64,000 bases of DNA from CBDFMR01 sp965249765. Its GTDB lineage: Bacteria > Bacteroidota > Bacteroidia > Chitinophagales > Saprospiraceae. A program made the position numbers and the translations under genes. Within the stretch, counting starts at the first letter, position 1. Every line of letters begins with the position of its first letter. Shown in pieces: positions 9,557-18,575 of the stretch. The notes beneath the pieces were generated by a model, which saw nothing but the letters and a program-made list of their open reading frames with translations, did not search any database and had not been told where the DNA came from. The stretch lies in NCBI GenBank assembly GCA_965249765.1, contig CBDFMR010000005.1:248001-312000 (forward strand). The letters run 5' to 3'.

Positions 9557-10621
9557 ATGCGATTATTAATGTATCTGATGGTAGCTATGATTATGGCTTC
9601 ATGTAAAAATGAAGTCCCTCATTCCTTGAAGGTGAAGCCTGTGGCATTGGGTGTGATGAATGAGATTGTTGTTGTCTCTGATATGAAACTGTGGGAGAGC
9701 GAAGTCAAGGATAGTTTTCAGTATTACTTTGCCTCGGCATATCCTATTATGCCTCGGCCTGAGCCATTCTTTGATCTGAGACATTTTACTGTCGAGGACC
9801 TCCAAGCTGAGCCCTTACGCAAGGAATTACGTACTTATCTAGTCCTCGCTGACCTTTCAGATGCTGATTCGCCGACAACAAAAATGTTCCGGCAGGATAT
9901 AGGGGAGGACAGATATAAGGAAGCCCTCGCTGATACCAGCACCAATAGCTCTATAGGTCGGGATAAATGGGCTAGGAAGCAGATTGTATTCTATCTTTTC
10001 GGCAATGGGCGTGACGAACTTTACAAAGCAATACGAGACAACTTTTCATCCGTCGCCAAGCGTGTCCACCTTCACGATACTGAGCAACTCAATGCGCTCG
10101 TCTATGCCAGACCTCGCCACAAGGGATTTGAAAAAAGAACATTGGAGCTCTATGGGGTGACTATGAAGATTCCCGGAGAATACCGAGAGGCAAAGTATAA
10201 CGAGGAAAATAAGTTTTTATGGTTGCGTAAAGACGAGAAGAACGCAGCGATGAGTATCATCATGAAAGAAATAGATTACTCATCTCAAGATCAATTTACA
10301 CCCGAGTATATGAAAGGTCTGCGTGACGAAATAGGAAAGCAGGTATCAGGAGATAGTCCAGGATCATACATGATCACCAATGACAAAGATCTGCCATTGT
10401 ATGACTATACCCGCGATCTTAACGGACAATACTGTCGGGAACTAAGGGGTGTCTGGGAGATGGTCGATGAATTTATGGGAGGCCCCTTTGCTTCATATCT
10501 TATCCACAATAAAGAGACTAATAAGCTTCTTTTTATAGATACATGGGTATACGCTCCAGGCGATGACAAGAGAAACTTCATGCAGCAGATGGAGCACATT
10601 GTGAAAGGGGCAAAATATTAG
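9557..10621 (+). CDS. DUF4837 family lipoprotein
   Basis: A 354-residue lipoprotein (lipobox MASC16) resembling the Bacteroidota family DUF4837: a conserved N-terminal segment ending in NEIVVVSDMKLWES, then two similar halves. Function is not known. It starts 73 nt after the MoxR gene on the same strand and ends 30 nt before a convergent gene. Assignment is from remembered family features. Confidence 0.72.
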   Translation: MRLLMYLMVAMIMASCKNEVPHSLKVKPVALGVMNEIVVVSDMKLWESEVKDSFQYYFASAYPIMPRPEPFFDLRHFTVEDLQAEPLRKELRTYLVLADLSDADSPTTKMFRQDIGEDRYKEALADTSTNSSIGRDKWARKQIVFYLFGNGRDELYKAIRDNFSSVAKRVHLHDTEQLNALVYARPRHKGFEKRTLELYGVTMKIPGEYREAKYNEENKFLWLRKDEKNAAMSIIMKEIDYSSQDQFTPEYMKGLRDEIGKQVSGDSPGSYMITNDKDLPLYDYTRDLNGQYCRELRGVWEMVDEFMGGPFASYLIHNKETNKLLFIDTWVYAPGDDKRNFMQQMEHIVKGAKY

Positions 10622-10651
10622 ATTTAGCCTAATAGGTCTACGACCGCTCAC

Positions 10652-11140
10652 TTACATAGTGAATGTACCGGAACACGTAAACAGTTCTGATTGCACTTTT
10701 ACCTGGAGAATCAAAGACAAAGTCTCGTTCTCTAGACTGCCCGTTCCCTCGAGAGTAAATAGCTCACCGTCAACTACGACTACCTGAGAATCAACTACAA
10801 TCATATTTCCTTCAATGTGACATGCTATTTTCGCATCAGGCTCAGTCGGATCAAAAAAAGACATTTCTAGTATTCCACTACCTGGTTCAAACACGAAAGT
10901 AAAGTCATCAATACCAAAACCACAGTCCCAGTCCACAGTATTCCATCCACCCAAATACTTAGTACGAGACTCTACGTCGCATGTCGTGCCCTCATATCCC
11001 GTAGGACAATCGCAATTGCCTTCTATACAATCACCTCCATTATTGCAGATAACGTCATCGCAAGGATCATCACTACAAGAGCTAACCACTACTAAAAACG
11101 TCATTAAAATAATTCTTCCAAATATTCTAAAATTACTCAT
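10652..11140 (-). CDS. EGF-like domain lipoprotein
   Basis: I chose the ATG at 11140 (162 residues); a TTG at 11164 would add eight residues. The signal sequence ends in a lipobox (VVSSC), followed directly by one six-cysteine EGF-like module of the C-x4-C-x5-C-x4-C-x1-C-x8-C pattern, with GGDCIEGNCDCPTGYEG. The remaining ~100 residues look like a beta-rich surface domain with a Cys pair. EGF modules on Bacteroidota lipoproteins are common but of unknown role. Convergent with the DUF4837 gene. Confidence 0.8.
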   Translation of the reverse strand: MSNFRIFGRIILMTFLVVVSSCSDDPCDDVICNNGGDCIEGNCDCPTGYEGTTCDVESRTKYLGGWNTVDWDCGFGIDDFTFVFEPGSGILEMSFFDPTEPDAKIACHIEGNMIVVDSQVVVVDGELFTLEGTGSLENETLSLILQVKVQSELFTCSGTFTM

Positions 11141-11231
11141 GCTATAATTTTTGCTGATTATCAATCTATGCTGTTACAAGCTCTCATATCTTCATAAACT
11201 TGTGTAACGAATAGATATCATCCTTTTCTTG

Positions 11232-12177
11232 ATTCCAAATATTGGCTAGAATCGAAACATTGCTGTTTCTGCTATACTCCGTCTGTGGTATCCACTTTGC
11301 TCCTTCCATTTCTTTCGGCCCACCTTTTCTATTTCCTTTATGATCTCGTTGCGATCAAGATCCAGTAACTCGTCATTTTCATCTACCCAGTAGATGGCAT
11401 TTTCTTGTGGAGGTATTACCCCCTCTATCTGTTTTTCCTTGAGCATTTCCCATATCTCATATGTGTCATAGGCTCCATCTGCTCCAAAGCGGTCTATAGG
11501 ACTTTTTACCTGATCCAATAATTGTGGAACCTGCTGAGCATCTCCATCTCCTTTGCTGTTTTTTGTCAGTACCTGTGCATGTATATATCCGGTCTTTTCA
11601 TCTACTCCCAAATGTAGCTTACGCCACGTCCTGCGCTTATTATACCCATGTTTACGTACCTTCCATTCCCCTTCTCCATATACCTTGAGTCCCGTTGAAT
11701 CAAATACTATAAACATGGGGCCCTTTGTTTTGGGAACATCCATTTTTACTTCCACTTGTTTTGCCCTACGGCTTATTTGACAATAGCTCGGAACGCTCAA
11801 TTCTATCCCCATCATGCCTAACAATGAACTGGCAAAACCCTCTAATTGTCGGTACTTCAACCCAAATACTACCTTGAGCTGTAGCAAGCTCCTCATGCAT
11901 TGCCCAGAATATTTATACTGGGCTCCTTTTTGATTAGGACCTTGGTAATACCAGCAGCCTAATAAGGCCTCATCAAACCATATATGTTATGTCTCCTCGT
12001 TTTACAAGACTCCTATTGTATTCTCTCCAATTTGTGATCTTATACTTGTCTTTCTGCCTTCTTTCTTGTTTTACACCAGCCTTAGTTTGTTGCTTTGGCA
12101 TGTGTCTTGCTTTGTAAGGTTGGTCTCTCAAAGATACTATCTCCATCTCTTTTATCATCCATTCATGCAACAAAGCC
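11232..12177 (-). mobile_element. IS5-family element, copy 1, truncated
   Basis: The transposase start-proximal terminus is intact at 12161-12177 (ATTCATGCAACAAAGCC, inverted-repeat partner of the left end of copy 2). The opposite end is missing: similarity to copy 2 stops near 11232, inside the transposase C-terminus. The element is therefore a one-ended relic. Confidence 0.8.
11246..12101 (-). pseudogene. IS5-family transposase, frameshifted and truncated
   Basis: Compared with the copy at 61314-62075, this one has one extra base in ACATATATGG near 11985-11992, which shifts the frame after KRGDIT, and a stop (TTC-TAG) replacing the Lys after ETAMFRF, followed by loss of the last ~40 codons. 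It still carries the middle of the DDE domain, with FDSTG and the second Asp in GADGAYD, which copy 2 has lost. It cannot make active transposase. Confidence 0.85.
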
Positions 12178-12254
12178 GATAAAAGCCACTAAAACATTTT
12201 TAATTAATTACCCAATCATTCACGATACAATATTCCCGAAATGGAATTATCAAG

Positions 12255-13264
12255 CTATTGCCTGCTAGCAAATCGGGAAGTTATTTTTCGTACATCCCTA
12301 GGGATATCAAGCTGAAACTGATAGTCACTTACGGTTAATGACCCCAGTGATCCCTGCGATAAAGTTTTTCCATCCATCGAATAGACGTGATAGTTAACCA
12401 TTCCAGGATCATGAGAAAACCTCAAGCGTATATTTAGTCTATCCTCACTTGATTGATAAGAAACAGAGGATATGGCGTCAGAAAGGGGGTTTGCAACACT
12501 ACTGATAATTTCGGTAATGTCATCTTCAACATAGCCATTTAAGAAAGTATATTTTGAGCCCTGCTTATTCCACACTATAGCCACAACAGAATAGTCACCT
12601 AGGTTTTCAGGATCAGTAATGTCAAAGGATGTAGAGACCATATAATCCAAGGTGAGATCTACCCCACCTGAAGCAATCAACTTTCCAAAAACATCATCTG
12701 TTCCATGATCTCTGAGAAGGTATCTATGATCAGCATTATCACTCTTTCCTGATTGATCCCATATGACATGGTCCTTTACAAGATAGACTCCCACGTATAT
12801 GTCACTTTGCAGCATGTCAAAAAACTTAGTTTTAGTATCCACCTGTATTTTACCATCGATGTATCCTGCGGTAATACCAACACCAGCAACCCTAGGAAAT
12901 CCATTTGATAAATCTATCAATTCTCCAGCTTCGATTATTTTCTGAGAAACATTACCTGGTGAGACAAACATGTCATCATTGTTGAAGAAAAATACAGGTT
13001 GTCCTGATCCGCCGAAATTACTATTCCATCCGGTTGTTGTTGATTCATCAATCCACCGCTATAATGAACACCCATGACGATTACCCTTTTCTCTTCATTG
13101 GCATCTACTACGCCTTCCATCATATCCCAGCCCCATGTGCCACATTTTGGACACCAGTCTGCCGTCTTCTTCGTGAATAATGACCACTGATCATTAGTTA
13201 CATCCTAGGCATTTCCAATAACAAGAAAAGAAGCGAGAACAAAAACCTGAAACAACCTAATCAT
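12255..13264 (-). pseudogene. Omp28-like secreted thioredoxin-fold protein, two disabling mutations
   Basis: Reading from the ATG at 13264 gives a clean signal peptide of 19 residues (ending VIGNA), then TAG at 13205-13207 exactly where Gln (CAG) is usual after cleavage. The frame continues with a thioredoxin-like W-C-P-K-C motif and MMEGVVDANEEKR, then a one-base loss near 13020-13025 (GGAATAGT) shifts it into the frame of 12255-12971, which starts with FGGSGQPVFFFN. The rest is a beta-rich domain as in Omp28-related outer-membrane proteins. Family call is moderate; the two breaks are seen directly. Confidence 0.68.
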
Positions 13265-13312
13265 ATTACATTTATTTATAATGTGAAGATTAAATTTTGA
13301 TATTAAACTCCA

Positions 13313-14314
13313 CTAAAAAGATCCTTCAGATGTCTTGTATAGCACAGCCGTGACGACTTGTCCTACTTTGCGTAGTGTAGATTTTGAAATAATACCGATG
13401 TCATCTTTATGTGTATGGTGGTGGTCGCCAAATCTTCCATCGTCGTGAGGTATATTTATTATGTCGATCATCGGGATACGCGCAATTGTGTTAACATAAT
13501 AATGATCATCTTCAATGGGACCTGTCAGAACGGGTTGGAATTGAGCACCACTTCCCATTCCCTTGGCAAGCTTCCATACTTTTTTCATAAAGTCGCCATC
13601 AAATTTCATTGAATTCCTCTCAAACCCAAATCGAGCATTATCGGCACCCACCATGTCGAGGAGGATTCCATGACTAGCCTTATAGCCTCTTTTGTGAAGA
13701 TTTCGTGACCAATATTGACTTCCGATGCACCAGTTGTCTCCATTGATACCTTGATCTTCAGCATCAAACAATATAAAGTCGACCCCTAGGTCTATGGGGT
13801 TCTCACTAATAATCCTTGCCAACTCTAGTATTAATCCGACTCCACTGGCTCCATCATCAGCACCCATTATTGGATCCTTCTGTTTGCTGAGATCCTTGTC
13901 TTTCTCGGCGATCAATCGTGAATCCCAGTGTGCTGCTATAAGTATTCTACTGTTCTTCTTGTGATTGAATGTGGCGATGATGTTGGTTGAGGGTTGGTTT
14001 GATTTTCCTAAAAAACTAGCCTTAAAATCCTGCACTTTTACATCGGCGCTATAAGATTTAAATTTGTCAACCAGGTACTCCTTACAGAGTTTATGTCCTT
14101 CCATTCCGGGCACTCGGTGACCAAAAGCCAATTGTGCTTCAACGAAACTATATGCAGAATCTCCAGAGAATGCGGGAATTTTTACAGGTTCGATTTGAGT
14201 GGTCTTAGCAGGGTCGTTAGAAGAATTAGGTTCATTTTTACAAGCACCCAACATTATCAAAGCAAGTAAAATCACACACGTCAGGTATCTATTTAGTAAA
14301 ATTTTTGTACTCAT
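13313..14314 (-). CDS. M28-family lipoprotein, glutaminyl cyclase-like
   Basis: 333 residues, lipobox LGAC25. The zinc-dependent M28 fold is clear: AAHWDSR, MGADDGASG, FDAEDQG, ILLDMVGA and the C-terminal DDHYYV / DHHHTHKDD. This spacing is closest to the glutaminyl-peptide cyclotransferase subgroup, which converts N-terminal Gln to pyroglutamate; many Bacteroidota exported proteins begin with Gln after signal cleavage. Plain aminopeptidase is the alternative. Last gene of the mutL-cysS operon (24 nt after cysS). Confidence 0.85.
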   Translation of the reverse strand: MSTKILLNRYLTCVILLALIMLGACKNEPNSSNDPAKTTQIEPVKIPAFSGDSAYSFVEAQLAFGHRVPGMEGHKLCKEYLVDKFKSYSADVKVQDFKASFLGKSNQPSTNIIATFNHKKNSRILIAAHWDSRLIAEKDKDLSKQKDPIMGADDGASGVGLILELARIISENPIDLGVDFILFDAEDQGINGDNWCIGSQYWSRNLHKRGYKASHGILLDMVGADNARFGFERNSMKFDGDFMKKVWKLAKGMGSGAQFQPVLTGPIEDDHYYVNTIARIPMIDIINIPHDDGRFGDHHHTHKDDIGIISKSTLRKVGQVVTAVLYKTSEGSF

Positions 14315-14338
14315 TATTTTCCTTTGACAGTGTAAATG

Positions 14339-15820
14339 TTAGTCTATGCTCCAGCTTGATCCATCAGCTCCGTCCTTAACAACAATTTTTTGTTTAGTCA
14401 AGGCATCCCTGATGAGATCGGATGTTGTCCAATTTTTATTTTCTCTGGCTTCCTGTCGAATGTCCAGTATCAAACTCATGAGGCCATCCACAACGTCACC
14501 ACCACCAGAAGTACTGGTTTCATCCTTTAAACCCAGAACCTCTTCAATAAATCTTCTATAAAATGATTTCAATTCACTGATGGTTTCTTTTGAGACTTCA
14601 TCATTTGAAATTTGCCCTCCCTTAATTCCATTAATAATGGATACCAATTCGAAGAGCGTTGCGATGGCTTTAGGAGTATTGAAGTCGTCATTCATATCCG
14701 CAACAACATTCTTCATTAAGGTTAATATCCGCTTATCACTTTGTCCACTTGTGTCACCTCCAGTTAACCCATCCAACGTTTTGGCAGACCCCATCAACTT
14801 TTTATATCCCTTACTCGAAGCCAGCAATGCCCCGTCCGTAATATCTACGGTTGATCGATAATGTGCCTGCAACATGAAGAAGCGGATTTCCATCGGACTG
14901 TATCCACGACTCACGTGAGGACTTTCTCCAGTAAACAACTCCTCAGGAGAAATTGTATTTCCGTCGCTCTTTGACATTTTACGGCCATTCATTATAAGCA
15001 TATTGGTGTGTAACCAATACTTCGCTGGGGCACATTTACAGGCTCCCATATTTTGGGCAATCTCGTTCTCGTGATGAGGAAATTTAAGGTCATTCCCACC
15101 ACCGTGAATATCAAACTCCTTACCCAAATATTTTGTACTCATAACCGAGCATTCAAGATGCCAACCAGGAAACCCTTCACCCCAAGGTGAATTCCATCTC
15201 ATGATGTGCTCGGGTTGAGCCTTCATCCATATTGCAAAATCTGATGGATGATTTTTTTCTCCCTGACTTTTTAACTCACGCGTTTCCTCCATGAGGTCAT
15301 CTATGACACGACCTGATAATTTTCCATACTGATCAGTGTCCTTGGCATACTTGATAGTGTCAAAATATACCGATCCATTTATCTCATAGGCATAACCATT
15401 GTCCAATATCTGCTGCACCATCTCTATTTGTTCAAGGATGTGTTGCGTAGCTCGTGGTTCAATGCTCGGACGTAGATTATTGAATATCCTCATTATATCG
15501 TGGAAACCATTAGTGTACTTCTGTACAACCTCCATGGGTTCAAGTTTTTCTAGTCTTGCGCCTTTGGATATTCTATCCTCTCCATCATCTAGTAAGTGCC
15601 CCACGTCAGTGATATTTCTAACGTATCTTACTTTGTATCCGGTATAAATTAGAAATCTATAGATAACATCAAAGCTTGAGAAAGTCCTTACATTTCCCAG
15701 ATGTACATCACTGTATACTGTAGGTCCACAGACATACATGCCGACATAACCCTCCTCTCTAGCTGTAAAATCTTCTTTCTGTCTACTAAGACTATTATAT
15801 ATCTGTAATATCGAACTCAT
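14339..15820 (-). CDS. cysS: Cysteinyl-tRNA synthetase
   Basis: 493 residues, normal length. Class I synthetase with the HIGH-type motif H40-L-G-N43 after YVCGPTVYSDV (zinc-ligand Cys31) and K281-M-S-K-S285. It charges tRNA-Cys. The start is ATG at 15820, 18 nt after the upstream gene in the same operon. Confidence 0.98.
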   Translation of the reverse strand: MSSILQIYNSLSRQKEDFTAREEGYVGMYVCGPTVYSDVHLGNVRTFSSFDVIYRFLIYTGYKVRYVRNITDVGHLLDDGEDRISKGARLEKLEPMEVVQKYTNGFHDIMRIFNNLRPSIEPRATQHILEQIEMVQQILDNGYAYEINGSVYFDTIKYAKDTDQYGKLSGRVIDDLMEETRELKSQGEKNHPSDFAIWMKAQPEHIMRWNSPWGEGFPGWHLECSVMSTKYLGKEFDIHGGGNDLKFPHHENEIAQNMGACKCAPAKYWLHTNMLIMNGRKMSKSDGNTISPEELFTGESPHVSRGYSPMEIRFFMLQAHYRSTVDITDGALLASSKGYKKLMGSAKTLDGLTGGDTSGQSDKRILTLMKNVVADMNDDFNTPKAIATLFELVSIINGIKGGQISNDEVSKETISELKSFYRRFIEEVLGLKDETSTSGGGDVVDGLMSLILDIRQEARENKNWTTSDLIRDALTKQKIVVKDGADGSSWSID

Positions 15821-15838
15821 TCCGCAAAAATAATGAGA

Positions 15839-16906
15839 TTATTCACTCTCAATTGTACTATTGAGATTAAGTGTGGCTTTGATAGGATAATGGTCTGAGA
15901 ATTTTTTTCTGAGAACCTTATGAGACAGAACATCGAACCTAGGATCGACAAATATATTGTCTATTCTCAGCAGAGGTATTGAACCGGCATATGTAGTCCC
16001 GATGCCATTGCCTTTGTCCTTAAATGTATCTTTCATTCCGTTACCTAATATGCTTACAACATTGGATAATGGTCCGTCATTGAAGTCACCACAGATGAGA
16101 ACTGGGTGGTTGACCTCGTTCAAATGCTCCCTGATTCTCTTGGCTTGAGCTACTCTAAACTGGTTGAATCGGACATAGCTTGATAGGATGCTCTTTACTC
16201 CCGACCAAGTCTCTTTTTGTTGTAAGTCTGGATCTTCTATTACTTTATCAGCTATGCCAGTAATATAGTTTGATTGTAAATGAAGATTATAAACTCTTAT
16301 TGTGTCGATACCGGTGAAGACATCTACCCATTGCGTCTGATATGCCTTTTTCTCGTAAATTATTTCACCTTGATCAATGATAGGATATCTTGAGAAAATG
16401 ACAAGACCGTTTCCCCCAGAATAGAATTTTTCATGTTCTGAATAAACAGCTGAAAATACTCCCTGAACATACTTCCAAGATTCCTGAAGACATATTATGT
16501 CCAAGTCTCCAAAGCCCTCAATGAACTCCCTGAACTTCTGTATTCGTTTGTCATTTTCCTTGCTAAGCTTAGTAGAGGATGAATAATAAGCCTGACTATT
16601 GAAGCTTGCTACCGACAATGTTTCTGAAGGTTTCAATGTCTTACTTGAATTTATATTTACAAAACTCATGAGCGGACCCCAGCTGAGTAAGACTGTAAAT
16701 ACGGAGGCCCACATGTATTTGGGTTTAACAATCATCCAAAACAAAATAAATCCAATAAGAAATAGAAGAAAGATAGGATAGAACATAGCTATTAATGATA
16801 ACATTGAGCTTGCACCTTCACCTAGCCATGAGGATAGACATGACAGGATTACCCCTACAATAATCATGATATTTATAAATAATAGAGGTTTGATGGTCCA
16901 TTTCAC
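15839..16906 (-). CDS. Endonuclease/exonuclease/phosphatase family membrane protein
   Basis: 355 residues with three N-terminal membrane helices (~8-28, 36-60, 66-85) and a C-terminal EEP (DNase I-like) domain, showing CLQESWK, the CGDFND motif and the terminal SDHYPI. Metal-dependent phosphodiesterase of unknown substrate, probably with the catalytic domain outside the cytoplasm. The start is GTG at 16906, 3 nt after the rhomboid stop. Confidence 0.88.
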   Translation of the reverse strand: MKWTIKPLLFINIMIIVGVILSCLSSWLGEGASSMLSLIAMFYPIFLLFLIGFILFWMIVKPKYMWASVFTVLLSWGPLMSFVNINSSKTLKPSETLSVASFNSQAYYSSSTKLSKENDKRIQKFREFIEGFGDLDIICLQESWKYVQGVFSAVYSEHEKFYSGGNGLVIFSRYPIIDQGEIIYEKKAYQTQWVDVFTGIDTIRVYNLHLQSNYITGIADKVIEDPDLQQKETWSGVKSILSSYVRFNQFRVAQAKRIREHLNEVNHPVLICGDFNDGPLSNVVSILGNGMKDTFKDKGNGIGTTYAGSIPLLRIDNIFVDPRFDVLSHKVLRKKFSDHYPIKATLNLNSTIESE

Positions 16907-16909
16907 TGC

Positions 16910-17782
16910 CTATTCTTTGCTTGCTTTTTCAAGGATGTCTTTTTCTTGAGATGAAAGAGATTCCAGACCGGTCTTCTTGATTTTATCTAAAATCATGTCC
17001 ACAGTCGGTATCATTTCTTCATCTGATTTTCTTTGATTTCTGTGTGAAGACATGACGACCACCTTGGCTCGTTCGTGTTTTTTCCGATAAGTATGGGTAT
17101 CAGGCTTCCTCCACAGCAGTTTCTCGCTCAGGTCGTATCCACTATATAGTAATCTCACAAACATCAAACCCATAAAAGCACCTCCGAGATGTGCAATATG
17201 ACCACCGGTATTACTCATATTACTAATAGAGACAAGATCGAGAAAAAGTAAGACGAGAACAACATACTTGAGCCTTACCGGGCCTAAAAGAATAAGGTGA
17301 ATGACGTGATCGGGTGCAATCAGGCCTGATGCAATAATGACCGCCATCACACCAGCTGACGCACCATGCGCATATCCAACCATGGATGGTATGAAGTATC
17401 CGAATATGATAAATGCCAGTACTCCTCCAGCAACTCCAAGGATAAAAATTGTCAACAACCTACGGTCATTGATGAGGTCTCCTACAATCCTACCAAACCA
17501 ATAAAGCATTAGCATATTAAAGGCAAAATGAAGTAAGCCTACATGAGTAAACGCATGGGTGATAAAAACCCAGGGTCTGAAAATATTTTTTGATACATCA
17601 GAATGTACAGACAGGTATTGGATAAAAGTGTCAAAAGCCACAGCATCTCCCTGATAAACCATCATCAACGTAATTTTGACAAGATATATCATAACAAGGG
17701 CAATGGTGTTGATTACAATTAGTCTGGAAAGGATGTTTCCAGATCTAAACACGGCTTTTATATCTTCTACTATGCTTTGCAT
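16910..17782 (-). CDS. Rhomboid family intramembrane serine protease (second of two)
   Basis: 290 residues, six or more membrane helices. Catalytic Ser lies in HGASAGVMA and His in IAHLGGAFMG, on two helices, as in rhomboids; the HAFTHVGLLHFAFNM segment is the typical TM1-2 loop. A ~70-residue basic cytoplasmic tail follows the membrane core. Cleaves membrane proteins inside the bilayer; substrate unknown. Confidence 0.93.
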   Translation of the reverse strand: MQSIVEDIKAVFRSGNILSRLIVINTIALVMIYLVKITLMMVYQGDAVAFDTFIQYLSVHSDVSKNIFRPWVFITHAFTHVGLLHFAFNMLMLYWFGRIVGDLINDRRLLTIFILGVAGGVLAFIIFGYFIPSMVGYAHGASAGVMAVIIASGLIAPDHVIHLILLGPVRLKYVVLVLLFLDLVSISNMSNTGGHIAHLGGAFMGLMFVRLLYSGYDLSEKLLWRKPDTHTYRKKHERAKVVVMSSHRNQRKSDEEMIPTVDMILDKIKKTGLESLSSQEKDILEKASKE

Positions 17783-17867
17783 GTCAATACGAAGGCAAGA
17801 TAATAAGTAAACGTTTTTTGGACGACCGAGTGTCTGTCATAAAGGGTGATTTCCACTATTCTTTTGA

Positions 17868-18572
17868 TTACCTAAGTTTTACCATTCCCCAATAAAATAT
17901 CATAGCTGCCCCACATAATGCTCCTCCCACGTGTGCGTAATGTGCAATTCCAGGTGAGAATCCACCAACTCCAGAGATGATGCCGAAACCAATGAGCCCA
18001 AGAGCAAGATACTTTGCTTTTATTGGGATGGGAGGAAAAAGCAACATTAATTTTACATCGGGAAACATCGTTGCGAAGGCAGCTAGAACACCATAAACGC
18101 AACCAGAGGCACCCAGTAACTTTGTACTAAGAATTGCATTGTAATTCGCCGCTACAGGATCAGTATAATTGTATCCTTTAATATACTTGGAGAAACCCTC
18201 ATGCTGGATGGCTTCCAAAAAGTCAGCGGGAATCTGACCCTGCAAATTAATGACCTCAATCATTGAAATACCATAATGGAGCAAAACTGCCGCCAAACCA
18301 CTGCTCAAATACAGAAAAATAAATCTTTTGATTCCTAAAGAACGTTCCACATAAGGGCCCAAAAAAAACAAGCCAAGCATGTTGAATACCAGATGCTGCA
18401 GATCCCCATGCATAAACATATGCGTGATGATCTGGTGTGGCATAAATCCAGATGATGTTGGATAATAAGTCGATAAATGAAGCCTTAGATCTAAAGGCAA
18501 CAGCTCTGTGGCTACAAAAAAGAGCACATTGAGAATGATGAGATGCTTTACAGCGGTAGTAATTCTGACCAT
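17868..18572 (-). CDS. Rhomboid family intramembrane serine protease (first of two)
   Basis: 234 residues. Catalytic Ser in LGASGCVYG and His in YAHVGGALCG; ITHMFMHGDLQHLVFNM is the conserved loop. Starts 3 nt after mutL and precedes a second, diverged rhomboid by 85 nt. It has the canonical GxSG motif, whereas the second copy has GASAG. Confidence 0.94.
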   Translation of the reverse strand: MVRITTAVKHLIILNVLFFVATELLPLDLRLHLSTYYPTSSGFMPHQIITHMFMHGDLQHLVFNMLGLFFLGPYVERSLGIKRFIFLYLSSGLAAVLLHYGISMIEVINLQGQIPADFLEAIQHEGFSKYIKGYNYTDPVAANYNAILSTKLLGASGCVYGVLAAFATMFPDVKLMLLFPPIPIKAKYLALGLIGFGIISGVGGFSPGIAHYAHVGGALCGAAMIFYWGMVKLR

Positions 18573-18575
18573 AGC

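Noticed and set aside
13205..13207. Amber codon after the signal peptide as a recoding signal
   Set aside because: A frameshift further on and a CAG-to-TAG one-base change make decay or error much simpler; no recoding element seen.
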